From the NCBI GenBank assembly GCA_008360975.2, contig CM039196.1, positions 620,001 through 684,000 of the forward strand: a DNA stretch of 64,000 nt, written 5' to 3'. Within the stretch, counting starts at the first letter, position 1; the number at the start of each line of letters is the position of its first letter. The position numbers and the translations under genes are program-made. Of this stretch, positions 23,401 through 38,000 are shown piece by piece. The stretch is from Lichenostomus cassidix (lineage: Eukaryota > Chordata > Aves > Passeriformes > Meliphagidae). The notes beneath the pieces were generated by a model. It was not told where the DNA came from, ran no database searches, and saw only the letters and a list, made by a program, of their open reading frames with translations.

Positions 23401-23751
23401 ATTGTTATATATATGTATCTCTAAAAGCTAGAGAGGAAGCATTTTAGTACCCATCACTTTAGTGTCTAGAAAATAACTGTAATTTATTTGTTGAGAGAGC
23501 TATGCAGTCAGTGCTGTTCTGGAGTACCAATCAAAATCCCTTCATCTAAAGGCTCACTAAGATCTAAAAGCCATGCTATCAATTCTTTTATTTCTGCTCT
23601 GCTGCTGCACTCTGCCTTGCAGTGCTTCCTGAGTGAAACACCAAGGGTTCATCCCAAAACACCAAATAGATTTAGAAGAAACCAGCATGATTAGGATTTC
23701 TTCATCTTCACATCTCCAACCACTTTGGTGTTGTTTGTCACACACAGACCC

Positions 23752-23809
23752 TGAGCCAGGTGGGTCACTTGAGCCCAGGTGGGTCACTTGAGCCCAGGTG
23801 GGTCACCTG
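23752..23809. repeat. Three tandem 19-bp units
   Basis: GAGCC(C)AGGTGGGTCACTT repeated three times, the last ending in CACCTG. A short young minisatellite. Confidence 0.85.
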
Positions 23810-25251
23810 CCAGCTTTTCACTCTGGCTGGGCTTGCTGAACAAGGTGACTCTGGCTTTGCCAAACAAAGCTGGAAAAGCTGAATCCTCAACCAGAAGAGC
23901 TTGAATGACAAGTGACTCATATTAGGGATTCCTTGTGTTCAATCAGCTGCCCTTGATGTGAGATAAAGGGAGTTGATGCAAACAGACAGAACCCAGTTTC
24001 AGTCTCCTCTGGGGAGGAATGAAGACCTTTTTTACATAGGGACAGATTCACTGCTGGCATGAGGCTTTTTACTGGAGTGGAATTACAGCAAGGATGAAAA
24101 CAGGTCATCCTGTTTTGTACTACATGCTGCACATCAAGGGTGAAATCCACTGGGTCTCCAAGGAGAGGTGATAAAAAGCCAGCCCTGGTGCTTTCTTGTG
24201 ATTTCTTTTAAACCATAAAACCTCCTAACGCTTCGTTTTTAAAATATATTAGTTTGATTTATCATTGGCTCATGCAACACTCTGTGCAATGACAACTAAA
24301 AGCTTTTCATGGAGAATAAAACTCTTTCTGAAACCATCCAGACCCAGCAGAACACATGTATCACAGCTCTCACAGAGCAACCAGAAATCACCTGCTTGGA
24401 GCAGCCAACTGGAAGGAGAAAAAAGAGCAAAACAACAAAACCCAGCAAAGGCTTCTAATCATCCTTTGTATCTCCCTTTTCATGTGCTTGATTTGTGATG
24501 CTTTAATGAATGCTCCCTCCCCAACAAGTGCTGGGTGCTTTTCCCTGGGAATTAGGCACATCACAGAAGTCACCCAAAGGCGTTTAGGGGAATATTCAAG
24601 GACCTCAAGCATCGCTGAATATTTATTTTACGGTTCTATCCTGGTCTGAACTGTAGTTTTTGTAACCTGAGCGTCTCTTTTGTACTTCTTGGAATATATT
24701 TCTAGTTCTCCACAGTGCTGGTTGCAAATGCTGCAGTCACACCAGCATGCTGAGGCTGCATTGCTTTGATCATCCCATTATTTGGGTTATTTTACGACAG
24801 TTTGAAATGGCTGAGAAGTGCCCAGAGATGACTCAATGGTATCATTAGCCATGAGCAGCAAGCCCATGTTAACAAGCTGGAACTGCCCCTGGACAATGTA
24901 AACAGGAAGGCTGGTGCTGGAAATCCATTTTGATGATTTCCACTGTTCTTGCAGGTCACAAAGAGAGTCACAAATTAAAAAAACGTCTTTGCTAAATGCC
25001 AGCTAGGAGTGTAACTGTTGCTGGACTGAAGAAGAGATGTTTTCAGCCATTCTTAAAGGTATTTTTTGTCACTATTCACAGCAGAGCTATGTGAAAACTG
25101 TCCCAGCATTTTAATTTAGTTATTGCATGAAAAGCTGCTGGTGATATGTCTGATGTGAAGCACAAATAGAAATAAATTTCATTTATTTATTTGCCCTCCC
25201 TTCTCTCTGTCCCCTGCAGTGGAATTTGCCATGGCCAGCAACTAGAATGGC

Positions 25252-25288
25252 ATTTATTTTATTTATTTTATTATTTTATTATTATTTG
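25252..25288. repeat. TTTTA/TTA simple repeat
   Basis: TTTATTTTATT- and TTATTA-type simple repeats of about 37 bases. Confidence 0.85.
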
Positions 25289-28200
25289 CTGAGAAGCCTC
25301 AGCTTGGTGAGATCCATTCAGATCCACACCCAAAGATGTGGCTGCAGGTTCTGATATCACATGAGGGTTTGATTTGATGGGGTTGGTACATCTGCTGACT
25401 TCCCTGACTCTGGATAGGGGTTTAGGGACCTAAAGCAACTCAGAAAACCAATTTTCTACTGTCTGTCCCAGGCAGTTAGATACAATCCACAGTGCAGAAC
25501 AAATGGTGTCAGTGATTCCACTGGATTTGAGGTAAAAGCAACCTCTCTGTAAACAAGAGACCAAATCAAATGGGAACACAGGAATCTGAACAAATGTTTT
25601 CAGGACTAGAAAGTGTAAGGTGAGCAAATTGCCACCCTGAGGACAAGGTGAGAATCCCTCACCCTTCCAAAGCAAACAAATAGCAGTGAAACGACATTTG
25701 ATGCTCAATTCCACCACGGGAACACATTTTGTCAGCCACCTTTTGGGGGTTTTTGAGGTTGTTTTGTTGCAGTGTGATCCTGGCAGGCACTGCTGCAGCT
25801 CCAGAGCCTCTCAGGGGAAACCACTTGATCAGAGAATTGAGCTCTGAGTTGTGCTGCTCCTGTCGTGCTCACCTTGCTCCAGAGCCCCCAGAAAACTTAA
25901 TTAATACTGAGTTATATTATAAATATATTGGAAAGAATTTCATAATCTTCCCCCAGCCACACATGGGTCAAATGTGGTATTTCTCAGTTTCAAATCCAGC
26001 AAAATTTTCACCCTCTAAGAGCCCAAAGGAAGCTGCAGGTTTGCAGTGAGTGAAGATGTTTCTCCCCAGGTAACTCGTATTTTAATGCAGCAGAAATTGA
26101 GGAATTTTTAAAAAGCTGAATGTAATTGATTTCTTGAAACTCCCATACAAATCAATAATAATCTAACTAGAAACACAATCAGGAAAATTCAAAATGTAGT
26201 ATTTGCACCATGCAGGTTAACAGTGACCAGCTGAGCCAGACTGCAAATGTGTGTGATGAGGATTTATTTTGAGGATTTGCTCTGCTATGGATTTATTAAG
26301 TGGGCTTAAAAACACAGCAAAGCACCACCAAAGCTTGTACCAAAGTTGTAGTTGGAATTCTTTTTGCTTTGATGAAGAAACTGTTTCACTTTGATTTTCA
26401 AGCTTCTTTATAGCTTTTGAGTGGCAGGCAGCCCTTTACATTATTAATAAATGTTTTGAATTTAAGGTCTTTAAACTAAAAAGTTTTTTGGGGGAGGAGC
26501 TTTGAAAAACCAAGAAATAAAGGAACTCATCATAACACAAGATAAAGCTGTTTTTTTCCCACTGAACTTTGGTTTAATGTGTCAGAGTCACGATTTTAAT
26601 CACAAATTCTATCTAATGTTGAAATAAATGCCAAGGATGATGACTAGAGCAGCTGTGTCTTTACAAATCTCCCATCAAATGAAATGGGAAGGTGAAAGTC
26701 CCAGGAGGGATCATTCCATCCCCTCAGGGCACAGTGCAGTCCTGCAGAGAGGCCAAGGCCAGCCAGAGCTCTGCCTGGAGAGGTGGAGAGGAAGAACCTG
26801 CTCAGGGCTGCGGCACCAGAGAAAAAACTCTTCTTGAGCTACACAAAATCAAGTTTGTGTGTGAGGATGTGAGATGATGCCTCTGGCCCTGGGGGATTCC
26901 TCCAGATCTGCTGCTATTTTCTTTTATTGATCTGAATTCCTTTACTCACTAAATAGACAGGCTCAGTGCAGAGTTTGCTTTCCCCCAGAGGTCCCAAAGC
27001 AGCAAAAGATCCACTTGAGCTCCAAGCTCTGAGCTCAGCCAGAGCCCAGGGAAGTGCAGCTGTCCAGAATGGAGATCCAGACAGCCCAGAGCCAAAGCCA
27101 TGAGAAATCCACTCTGCAGGCCCTGGAACAGATCTAAAGGACATCCTGTTGTTGGTGAAGCCACAGAGCTACAGCAGAATTCTCTTCAGAGAGCAGGAAA
27201 GCTGGGGATGTTTGCCAGCTGATAACCAGCTGGGCCAGGCAGGGAGCTCTGTGAAAGTGAAGTTTGTGAAAAGTGAAGCAAAAGGCTCAAGGGCCAAGAG
27301 AGCTGAAGTGGCTCTGTGGAGGTGAATGTGAGATGGCTGCACTGAGCTCAGAGCAATCCTCACTCTCCTCCATGCTGCTCCAGCTCACACCTACAGGGAA
27401 CAAAACCAAAGGCAGGGATGAACCCAATTGTGTCTCAGGAGGGTGAAGGTGTGAGGTGAACCCAAAGCCTTTCCTCATTTAGTGGTGTTTTCACTCCTGC
27501 AGCTGCTAAAAGATGGGGCTGAAAAGTGCTGCTGCTGCAGGCATTGCTGCTGATCACTGCTCCCCAAACACCATCCACTCCCCTTCACCCACCTCACTCT
27601 GCAGCTTCCTGGGTTGCAGCAAAAGTGATGGAAGGAGGGAACAAATGGTGCTGGGGCAGCTGGTGTCCTCCTGCACGAGGGACAGTCTGTCAGCTGCCAC
27701 CCTGTGCTCTGCCTGTGCCTGAAGCACCTTCTGCACCCAGACAGGAGTCACTGGAATGTCACACTGATGCTGGCACGGTGTCTTTGGGGTCAGCAAGGAG
27801 AGATTTTAAATAACTGTGTGACAGAAAACACAGAGGTTTTCCCCTCCTCACACCCACAGATGGATGTCACCCATCAAAGCAGAAGTGAGTTTGGATGAGG
27901 ATCAGTATTTCCCAAATCCCACAGTTAAGGGAGGCATTCCACAAAACCTGCTCATCCCCTGTGTGTGCTCACACACCATGAGTGAAGGACATTTTCAGTT
28001 TTCTGGGATTTCCACTTGGAAAACACCTGCCAGTTGTCATTCCCTCCCATGGGTTCACCAGGAAAGCTCTCAGAGATGTGCAGCAGAGTTTTAAAGTCGT
28101 TTGCATGGCAGCAGAAGTGTGAGAGCAACCAAATGTCACATCACTGCAAAGCCCTTCTCAGCAACTCAGTAAGTCAAGTTTCTTGATTTCACTCAGGAAA

Positions 28201-31200
28201 CACACAGCAGAAACAGCATCATTCCCATTAGAGCCAGGGCTGGAGTTTGACATGCAGGAAGTTCACCTTGTGGTGACATAAAATCTTAATGTATGGTAAT
28301 AAATGTACTGGAAAGAATTTAATAATATGTTTTGTTTCATCATAAATTGCCAGGAACCTGTGAATTAAACAGCCCTCTCTAGCTCTTTTTGTATGATAAC
28401 TCTTAATAATTGCAGAGTATTTCACCTTTCACTGCATAAGGGTTTTGGAAAGTACATTTTAACTTAAAAGAGCTGCAGTGTTTATGCAGGGTTTATACAG
28501 ATTGATCTGCAGTAATCTATCTCGAGTTCTTTGCCTTGATGAGAGATATTTGAAGTGGTCCTTACTGTATTCTGCAGCTTCACCCACTGCATAAAGAGCT
28601 GCTTCTGCAAAAAGCCCATGATGTACTGAGGGAAACATCAAGAGCAATTAGATTTAGCCAAATTATTCAGAAAGAGGGCCAAGATCAAACAAACATTGCT
28701 TTTCCTCAGCAGAGGGGAACGCTCTCTCACTTTTTGCCTCCCAACAAGGTGCTGGCAGTGGTGTTTCCAGCAGGATGGGGCAGCCTTTGATCTCTGCAGG
28801 GCTCCTCGTGTTAACCACCACTGCCAGCTGCCTGGCAGCCACAGGTCAAGCAGGTATTTTTAGCTCTGTTTTCAAACATACTTTCTCTCATTTCAACAGC
28901 AGGACTATTCATTTTGGGGTGAGGAGGGAGGGGGAGCTGCAGACAGATATATTGTGGAGATAAATGGGAAGAAAAGAGATGTTCAATATTTATCCATTAA
29001 GAAAATACAGAATACTTCCTGTGTGACAGAATGCCTCCCACACACTGCAGTGGCTGTATCCCTCAGAAAAGTCAACAGCTAAGAATTAAGGAACAACATT
29101 CCACAGCAGCAGTCCCAAACACTGCAGCAACACTTTAAATTGCAGCATTTTGGATGATTGTTGCAGATTGTTTCAGTAGTCGTTGAAAGAAATTTAACAG
29201 AATAATTCAAAATTTATAATACTGCCAGGGTCAGAACAAGCTACTGAGTAATCCAACACAGAATAAAGCATGGAGACACATTAATTCTTTACTTTTACCA
29301 TAGCTAAGTATGATCTGAGTTTATCAAGGCAACCTTACTGACCCAACAAGAATGAATCCCAGTGCCCCAAGCAGAGCTCAGCAGCTCCTGATCTCCCAAT
29401 CCTTCACTCAGGACAGACACAACTCACAGATCAGGAAACACATCCATCTGTCCCTAAGCACATTGCTGTGCTGCTGCAGAGGTGAAGCAGATTTTCAAGT
29501 TTTCCTGAGCACACAAACAGGTGGAGCAGACAGAGAGGCTCCACCTGCTTCCTCCTCTCCCTGCAGAGGTCTGAGTTGGAGGATTTGGTGAAAGCTGACT
29601 GGAAATAGCCTGCCTGTGGTTTTGCCCCCGAGCCTGCAAAACTTGCACTCACGAGATTCCCACCAGCCTGGATGGGAATTTGGGGCATAATCGTTTCAGT
29701 GTCTGACCACAAAAACCATAATTGGAATTAAAACATGGACTGAATTGTTAAAAATCCAGAACCTTGGCACCAAGATAATGCAGTTTAACTTTAGACTGAG
29801 CACATGACATTTACATCTCTGTGCTGTTTTATGTGATCCTGGGCATTTCAGTAGATTTTCGTTTACTTCACAGAAAGAATAAATTAAAAGTTGCCCTAAA
29901 AGATGTAGTAAGGGTATTACAAACACATACCTTAAATCAAAGCAAATTGCTCCCACCAATACCCACCCACTCATGTAAATTATTTTTAAAAGTACACTGC
30001 AAACCACAGCTTTTTCCTTGTATTTATTACAAAAGCTCTCTTTCCCTTGATGTTTGATCTGTCTATAAAAGGCAAAAATGGTTTGTTAGTAAAGCTCAAC
30101 CTTTGGCAGCCAGCAAAGTGACTAAATTTCCTACAAATAATTTCAGTGACTCTTTTGTTTACCAATGTGCTTGTTTCCCACAATCCCCCAGGGAGGAGCA
30201 AAAGTCCCTGTGCAGATGTTCAGTGTTATAATTGGGCAGCATTCAGCAGAAATGTCATCAGTGACACAACACTTTCACAATAAAAGAAAATGAAATCGAC
30301 ATCACAGGGGACTCCCATTTCAAAGCAAACCTTCAAGGATCTGAACAGGAAGCATATTTTCCATATTACAAGCTCTCATTTAAATTACAAAAGTACATTG
30401 ACATTTATTTCCTTAACAGATGAGTTTATCACCAGTTTAGCAATGAGTATCAATGGCAACTGAAATTACAGTTCCTTTCATACTGAGCTCCTTTTGATAA
30501 GTCCTTTCCTTTACTTACATCCTCACACAGATGCCTTTTATTCTGACTATAACATCCAACGTTTTGCATAAATATAGATTTTCATTTTATTAGGAAGAGA
30601 TGCTACAATAACACAGGGTTTTTTTGCAGGACAGCAAAAAAATGACTTTTTTTTTTTGACATCCAGGCTGGCCTTGTGCCAAGTGCTGCTTTCCAGTCAG
30701 CCCAGCTGTGAGAGTTTAATCTCACGGGCTCAGAGACCAAAGGGAAAGAGCAGCAGTGGCTGCACAGTTCTGTGTTTGCTGAGGTGACAACGTGACAGAT
30801 CTGCACCCCAAACTCAGGGAAACTGTGCTGCAATGTCTTTCTGGGCTGCAATGATTGTGTTCCCAGGCCAGCAGGACATCCATGGAGTAACAGTGGTTTC
30901 TTCCTGGCTGGTGGGAGATCCCCCAGGCAGAAATCTCATCTCCCCAGGGATGTCTCCTCTCTGAATCATCTCTGGATAACCTATGGAGACCTCGTGTGCT
31001 GCACAAGCTGGGATAATCAATCCCAGAATTAATACTGGGGAAGAAATCCAGAGGTATGTGTGAAAAGTGATGAATGCACATTCTGTTCTCAGGTACTCGT
31101 TGGGTAAATCTTCCTGCCTTTCTTCAGAGAAATCCAGAAACTGAGCAGAATTCAGCTCTGTCCCATCAGCTTCACCCAGAAGACAAGGGAAAGTGGCTTT

Positions 31201-34200
31201 TCTACATTTTCTCCCAGGATTTCCCCAGTGCTGGCTCCTCACTGACACTGCAGAAGGGCATTGCCGTGGATGCCTCAGGCACTCTGCAGGGAAGTTTTGG
31301 GGCACACACTGCAAATGAGGATCTCACACCAAGCACAGCAGAATCCTCAGCCACTGAGGCTGACAGGATGACTGATCAACCCAATATTGAACCAAATCAC
31401 AGCCAGGTTTTGTCAGACACCAAGCAAACCCTGAGTCCAGCAATATCACTGCTGCTCACCTCTCATCCCCATGTCCAGCAGCAGATCCTGGAGGATGAGC
31501 CTCAGCTCAGCTTGCCTCAGCTGGAGAAGGTTTTGCATTTGGCTGCAGAACAAACAAACAAATCGAGCTCAGCACACAAAAGGAAACTTTGAAGTAACTT
31601 TTTAATGCAGTCTGAGGTGCAATGGGCTAGAGAAGTCTCCAATGAGGAATTGCAGGAGTCCACACCCGAGGGGGAAAGGAGGGAGGATAAATTGGAGCAA
31701 GGAATTCACACAGAACATTTTCCTTCAAAGCATCGTGTGCATTTGCAAGCCTTGCAGCTGTAATTTGCATTTTTGTCATAAACATTTTGGGAGCACAGTG
31801 GAAAAACAGCAATATCCAGAGTGACTCCCAGCACCACGGGCTGCTGCCCTGGCTGTGGCTGTCAGTGGGGATGGAACTTGTCACCCTCCACAGAGCCTCC
31901 AGGGCTTTGGAGAATATTCTTGGCTAACACAATACACCCCTAGTTCCCAGCACTCTGCTGCTTCCAGCTGCTGCAACAATTTTCTCCAGAATTAGAAGAG
32001 TTTCCTTAGAATTTCTCTAGGTTTTCCTGCCCTTCTGGACGTGGACAACCAAGCAAATGCTAATAAAAATGACAAATTTGTCAGATGAACAGCATTTACA
32101 GGAGGAAGAACTCTCTCCATCTCCAGAGCTTCAGTCACCAAACTACCCCCCTTTGTGCTGCTGCACTCCTACAGAGTAACAACAGAACAACAAAAAGTCT
32201 GAACAAACTCCTCTCCTGTCTTTTCCCAGCAGAGTTTTGACCTTTCCAAAGGAGACATTCCTGAGATTTGGTAAGTCCAAGAGGAACTTGGGTTTGTCAT
32301 TGATCTTGTGAGGAGCTGCCCAGCTGCTGCCAGCCAAGGCTGCAGGTTTGGAGGAGCTGCAGGAGAAATGCCATTAATGCACACATGACCTCTAATGGCA
32401 GGGAAGGAATAAACACAGAGCTGCAGCATTTCCTCCTCTGCCCTCCTCAGCTCAAACCACCTGCAGACTTCGGTTTTTTCTCAAGCTCCTGCTGTTCTGA
32501 CTGTGTCTTTTCCCACCTTCTCCAATCCTTTCATTCAGTTGCATTTTCCTCTGCATTAAAACCAAATACTTGCTCAAGGCTCTGTGCAGGTGAGGGCAAA
32601 ATTCCATCTCTCACTTAATTTTGGTTTTGCTTCTCCAATCTCTCTCCTGAAGGTTCCCTAAATCTCAGCTCAGTCTCCATGCCTTCCCTCCTGCCAAGTT
32701 CTCACACTGGCAGCAAGGTCAGGATTTTGTCATCTGCTCCTCTTCCCTGTGCACAAACAATCCACAGACTGCAGAGATCTCCACAGGCTGTGATCATATT
32801 TCCCTTCCTTTTAGCTACATTGTGGCATAAACTAATTATGCCATAATTGTCATAATCTTGATGACACAAACCTGTTTCAGCACCACCAGCTGCAGGTTCT
32901 GGTTGTCCCTGTTAGGACTAAAACCCACTGGCTCTGTCCCATTTCTGTGTGACATTTGTGGGACAGAGCTGCTGCTGAGGAAATTATCCCATGTGGAAAT
33001 AAAATAAAACATAAAATAAAACATACAAATCCAGAATGCTGAGATTGGAAAGGGGGAATAAAAAAAAGGACAATGGCAGTGGGAAAAGGTGCCAAATATT
33101 GAAATTTGGAATGGAGGGTCTGACCAGGAGCAGATCCTACACATATCATCTACTCCTCAAAGAGATGACCATGACACTGAAAATCTTTACATTTTGAAAT
33201 ATGAAGTGATGGAAAGGGGAAAATAGAATAACACTTTCAGGAAAGCAGTTATAATCCAGTGGTTTTCCCTGGATAACAGGATGAGATCCTGAGCTATTAC
33301 TCTGAATTTAACAGTGGAATTTCCATCATCAGTGAACACTTTTTAGAAGTTATATTGCAGTGCTTGTTTTATAACTAATCAGATCTCAGTTTGCTCATAT
33401 ATTTCAGTATCTCAACAGGAGCACAGCAGCTGGAAATAAGAAATTCAAGAGCCTACCTGATTGACTCTACTGTCCTAATCCCCAAACTAAGATTTGGCAT
33501 TTAGATCCTTTAAAATAAAATATCAAGGGCAGGGAAAGGTGTTGAAAACAGCTTCAGAAATTTGCTTTAAATCCTCTACCACACTCCAGTACATGTACAT
33601 CTGTGCTGGCTCCAGCAGATGTTGGGAAGTTTGATATTTTCTATATATTTTTTTTTAACTGAAAAAGAGACAACTCTAAAAGATCCTCTTTGATCTCACC
33701 TGGAAGGAAAGTTCCAATCTGGCCCTGAGAATCTCCACAGCTCAGGCTTAAGAGACAGAAGAGAGGAGAATGTGAAAAGAACAGGAAGGAGCACAGAAAG
33801 GAAAGCAAACGGGCTTAGAAACACAGCCTGGCTCCTGGGAATGGCTCTGGGGCTGCTGGTGTCCTTGGAAAGTTGTTTTTTTGGGAAAAAAAGCTGTTGC
33901 AGAGATGTGCCAAAGCACTTGGTTTGACTGGGGTGGCAGCAAATGAGCTCTGCAATGCCCACAGCACAGGAAATCCCACTTGGAGCAGAGTGAAAACCCA
34001 AAATTGTCACCCAAAGGAGAGGTGAAAACCCAAAATTGTCAATCCACAGCAGAGGGCTTGGAAAAACAGCCTGGGAAGCTGCATTTTAGAGCACGTTAAC
34101 AACATTGATCAGAACACATGCAATATAAAAAATTAGCATCTCTCTGACTCTGGATTTTGTTTTCCTGCAAAAAGAATTTTTACATGTTTATTGCATTTAG

Positions 34201-34379
34201 CAGTCCTTAAATTGCAGTCGAAGGAAAGTGTAAGAAGTTAAAAGTACTGAAAATCAGTCCTAGAAAATGAGCAGCAGGTGCTCCACATGGCATCTGCCCA
34301 TTGTTTACATTGTTCTGTGTGGAATTTGATCAACAGAACTTGCATTTGATGAATGGGATATGGAGTGAAAGTTACTCTT

Positions 34380-34383
<4 letters not shown>

Positions 34384-34424
<41 letters not shown>
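34384..34424. repeat. (TAA)n microsatellite
   Basis: About 13 uninterrupted AAT/TAA triplets. It produces poly-Ile and poly-Tyr runs in minus-strand open frames, which are artefacts. A likely polymorphic marker. Confidence 0.97.
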
Positions 34425-34953
34425 GTGATTCCACTCCAGCAATTCCACCTCCTCCCCGTGACACACCCTTCTAATTGCACATTTTCTCCAACAGCCTGAG
34501 ATCAAGATCAGCAAATGGAGGTTTGTGCAGCACAGAAACCAGCAGAATGTCAGAACTCCCTGTGCACCTCACAGAGCTCTGTGTCACCAATGGGATAGTT
34601 GTGTGTTTGCTTTGAAACCAAAGTGTTCCCAAGCACACTTCTTCACAGCACAGCAAGCTGCTGAAGTTTTTACCACAGAGTAATTTTTTTTCTTTACTTA
34701 TGTTTTGGGTGGGGTTTTCTTGCAGTTTCTTTTTGGTGTGTGCTTTTGCTTTTGGAGTGAATTTGCTTGGGAATTTTTTCCAGTCCTTATTAACAAAGCA
34801 AATCCTGTTTTACTTGTTTACCCTCAAGGAATTCTGCTATTACAGTGATTTTCATAATTTTAATTGTGCTGCAAATGCATGAAAAAGGTCTTTCTAAAAT
34901 GTGAGCTTACAATGGCACAGAGGTCCCTGTTTAAGGTCTGGTTTATTACTCCA

Positions 34954-35022
34954 TGTAGAATACTTGTAGTACTGTGTGTAGAATCCTTGTAGTACTACAT
35001 GTAGAGTATTTGGATCACTACA
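34954..35022. repeat. Three tandem 23-bp units
   Basis: Units 34954-34976, 34977-34999 and 35000-35022 all begin TGTAGA and share CTTGTAGTACT-like interiors; the third is more diverged (TATTTGGATCACT). Confidence 0.85.
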
Positions 35023-38000
35023 TGCATAACAAGCACTGCCAGAATGTGCAGTAAGTTTCACTTCAGAGGGGTCTGCCAGCTAAATAAAATAACAAAAAAA
35101 AATAGAAATAACTTTAAAAAATACATTCAGTGTTCTGAGTGGTCTGATACTGCAGGCACAGAGTTTGCCAGGCTCTCCATGGCTTGCTTGTGGAAATTTT
35201 TGAACTTTTTCAGATCACAATCTAGATACTTAGGCTTATTTTAAAAAATTAAATATATATGTAACGTATCAGTCTTAAACTTTTGCTTCTGGCTACACTG
35301 AAAATTGAAGTTATGGAGTCATTAACTAAAGAAAGGCATATCAGATACAGCAACATCCACTGTGTTTTTCTCACTAGAGGGAAAACCTTTGCCATAAAAA
35401 TATAAATCTTGCCGTTTCACGTGTGAAACAGAAGGCAAATTAAACTCATAATGCCGAGAAGATTTGCTGTATGTATGAACTGAGAGGCATTAAATAAAAA
35501 GTCTCCTGTTAGCCAAAATATTGCTGCAGTTAGCAGGATGTCAACGCAAACCTCTGCAGTACCTCCAAAGTGACTCCCTGTAGACAGGAAAGAAATCTGA
35601 TTTGCATCAGGATAGTAAACATTAACCTCATCTCGAGTTCCAGAGATCAAATTCATGTTTTTATTTTGATTTACTGGATATCAGGAGTCAATGCAAAGTG
35701 TCAAAGAACATTACTTTCCAAACTCCTGAAAAGATGAAAAAACCCCTGGAGCAGTGAGCAAAACAGATCATATTTCCTACTCCAAGAGATCCTCATCACA
35801 GGACTTTGATGGTAAAATAAAACCCTTTACTCTGTGCCATAATCCTGCAGATAGCATGCTAAAACTTGAAGGACACCAGCGTGCAGATGTTCTGATGTTT
35901 TTAACCCCTGGGCTACCTTGCCTGCCAAGAAAATTGAATCTCCTGACATGTCCATTCATGAAGAGCTGACGGTGTCTGTGGGACAGCAAGGCTTCCTGCT
36001 GACAAACTGATCCCAGAGATAGGGGGGAATGGAGCAGGGTGGGTTTAGCAGGAGCTCTGCACAGATTGGAACCTGCTCTGGGGAAGTTTTTGTGAAAAAA
36101 AAAATTATTGAAAAACCCTCCAGTCTCTCCTGTATTGGATAAACAAGGGAATGTTGTAGATTTGTGTGCCTGATGTGCACTGAGCTGAGCTGATGGGGAA
36201 AGAAATCACCCTGAAAGCAGGAGAGGAACCCTGGAGGATGAGTTGGAGCTTTGCAGGGCTGAGCTGAGAGCAGGGGAGAGCTGCAGGAGTTCTCCATGCT
36301 GCTCATTCCAGAAAACAGGAGAACACAGAATTCCATTCCATGAGAATATGGAGGATGGAGAACCCAGGGCAAGGCAAGGCAGCAATTCTAGAACTGCCCT
36401 TGGAAACAGCTCACTTGATTAGCTCTGAGTTAATCACATCCAATTCCCAGCAAAACCCATAAATCCAGATGAGAGTTTTCAAAAACCCAACCTACCTGAG
36501 ACAATGGAAACAAATCCAGTGCAAGCCTCCATTCTGAGCTCTGGCAGGTGGCCATGGCACTTGGTTTTGATCTCACCCATTAGCATCTGTGCAGCATTTC
36601 AGTCTCACCAAGTATTTAATATCAAAACCCAACTTTCAGGATTTCACCATTCTCTAGTGGGGAGGTTTCCACAGTCCACTGATTTGTTTGTTTTTTTTTT
36701 AAAGGCTATATTTCAGATTATTCCATCTAGCATACAGACCAAGGAAAAGATGGACTTTCTGTGGATTTTGGGAGGTAAACCTTACAAAGATTGCAGATCA
36801 CAGCTGCATCAATGCAACGGGTCAGAAAGCTGAGAAACTCAAATTCCTCTGTAATTAGCACATCAGGAACATCCAAATGCCAAAGCCTAGCAACCCCAAG
36901 GAGCGTGCAGAGGAGCTAAGGAGCACAGCAAAATGTGACATCTGCATGACCCTGGCTTCTTCCACAATATGGGGGAAGAGGAGCAAGAATAGCTCAAGTT
37001 GGTGCTTTGAAAATTCAGTACTTTTATAACTGCGACTCTAGCTTTGAGTAATTTTCCAGGAAAATTTCCTAGGAGGTAAAATAGGAAGCATTTTCCTCTT
37101 ATCTTGTTTTGATTAGTGATTAATGAAAATATCAATACAAGCCCAGGACTGTACTGAAACTGAAGATCTATTCTGAACTGACATTGCCTGGAATTTGAGT
37201 TTGGAATTGGAGTTTGGAATTGGAGTTTGGAATTGGAGTCAGGACTTCTTAAGCTACCTTTAAAAAAGTGACATCAGGCAATAAAATGTTGTAAATACTA
37301 GGCCAAAGAAGGGAGAAAGAGCTTCTCCTCAGTGCTGAAATTCCCCTGTCAAGGTATCTCCAGCCCTGGGGACAGCCAGGTGACACAGAGACCTGGGTGA
37401 CCTGACAGAACCAGTGACAGGATTTGGGCTCCACTTTCACCTCTGCTTTTCCTTAATTATGCTTGAAGATTGATAGCAATTAAAGAAAAAATATTTCACC
37501 ACCAAATGGCAGCAATATCAGTTTCCCATGCAGATTCTTTCTCTCTGACAAGGCAGGAACATTTCTCTTTCTCAGGGTATTCTCACTTTTAATTTTGTCC
37601 CATACTCCAACATAAAGTGGGTTTTAAATGCAGCAATGTTAGTCTTTTTTAGCTGATTTTCTGCTTCTGCATTGTTGTTCTGGGAAATGGAGAAGCAAGG
37701 ACTTTGCACTCTGCATGAATCCTCGTGGAATGCCATTTACAGAGGATAAGGAACACAAGGATGATGTGTTGAAAGAAAAGTGGAAAATCAAGAAAGTGGT
37801 AAAGCTGAGGTCAGGAATTCAGTTGTCCTGATTCTCCTCACAGGTATTTCTGTGTGTCTCTCGCCCTTCCACAGGGGAGCTGCAATAATTCAGCCTTTAT
37901 TGGCTCTGCAGAGCACTGAGGATGCTCAGCAAATCCAACAGGTGTGAAGTGGCTGCAATAAGCCTAACCCTTGCTTTCCACACACAGAGGTTTTGTACAA

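Larger units (their letters stand above)
19733..34383. other. Long non-coding stretch with only minor repeats
   Basis: No coding exon is recognised in about 14.6 kb. Small features are an AT microsatellite at 20371-20405, a 22-bp duplication near 21775-21818, three 19-bp copies at 23752-23809 (AGCCCAGGTGGGTCACTT), and a TTTTA/TTA tract at 25252-25288. The longest open frame is 172 codons on plus at 31074-31592, overlapped by a 166-codon minus frame. Neither resembles a known protein. Confidence 0.5.

Noticed and set aside
31074..31592. 172-codon plus-strand frame
   Set aside because: No recognisable domain, overlapped by a similar-length minus-strand frame, and within the length expected by chance in 64 kb.
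34238..34514. Poly-Ile and poly-Tyr open frames
   Set aside because: They are translations of the (TAA)n microsatellite.
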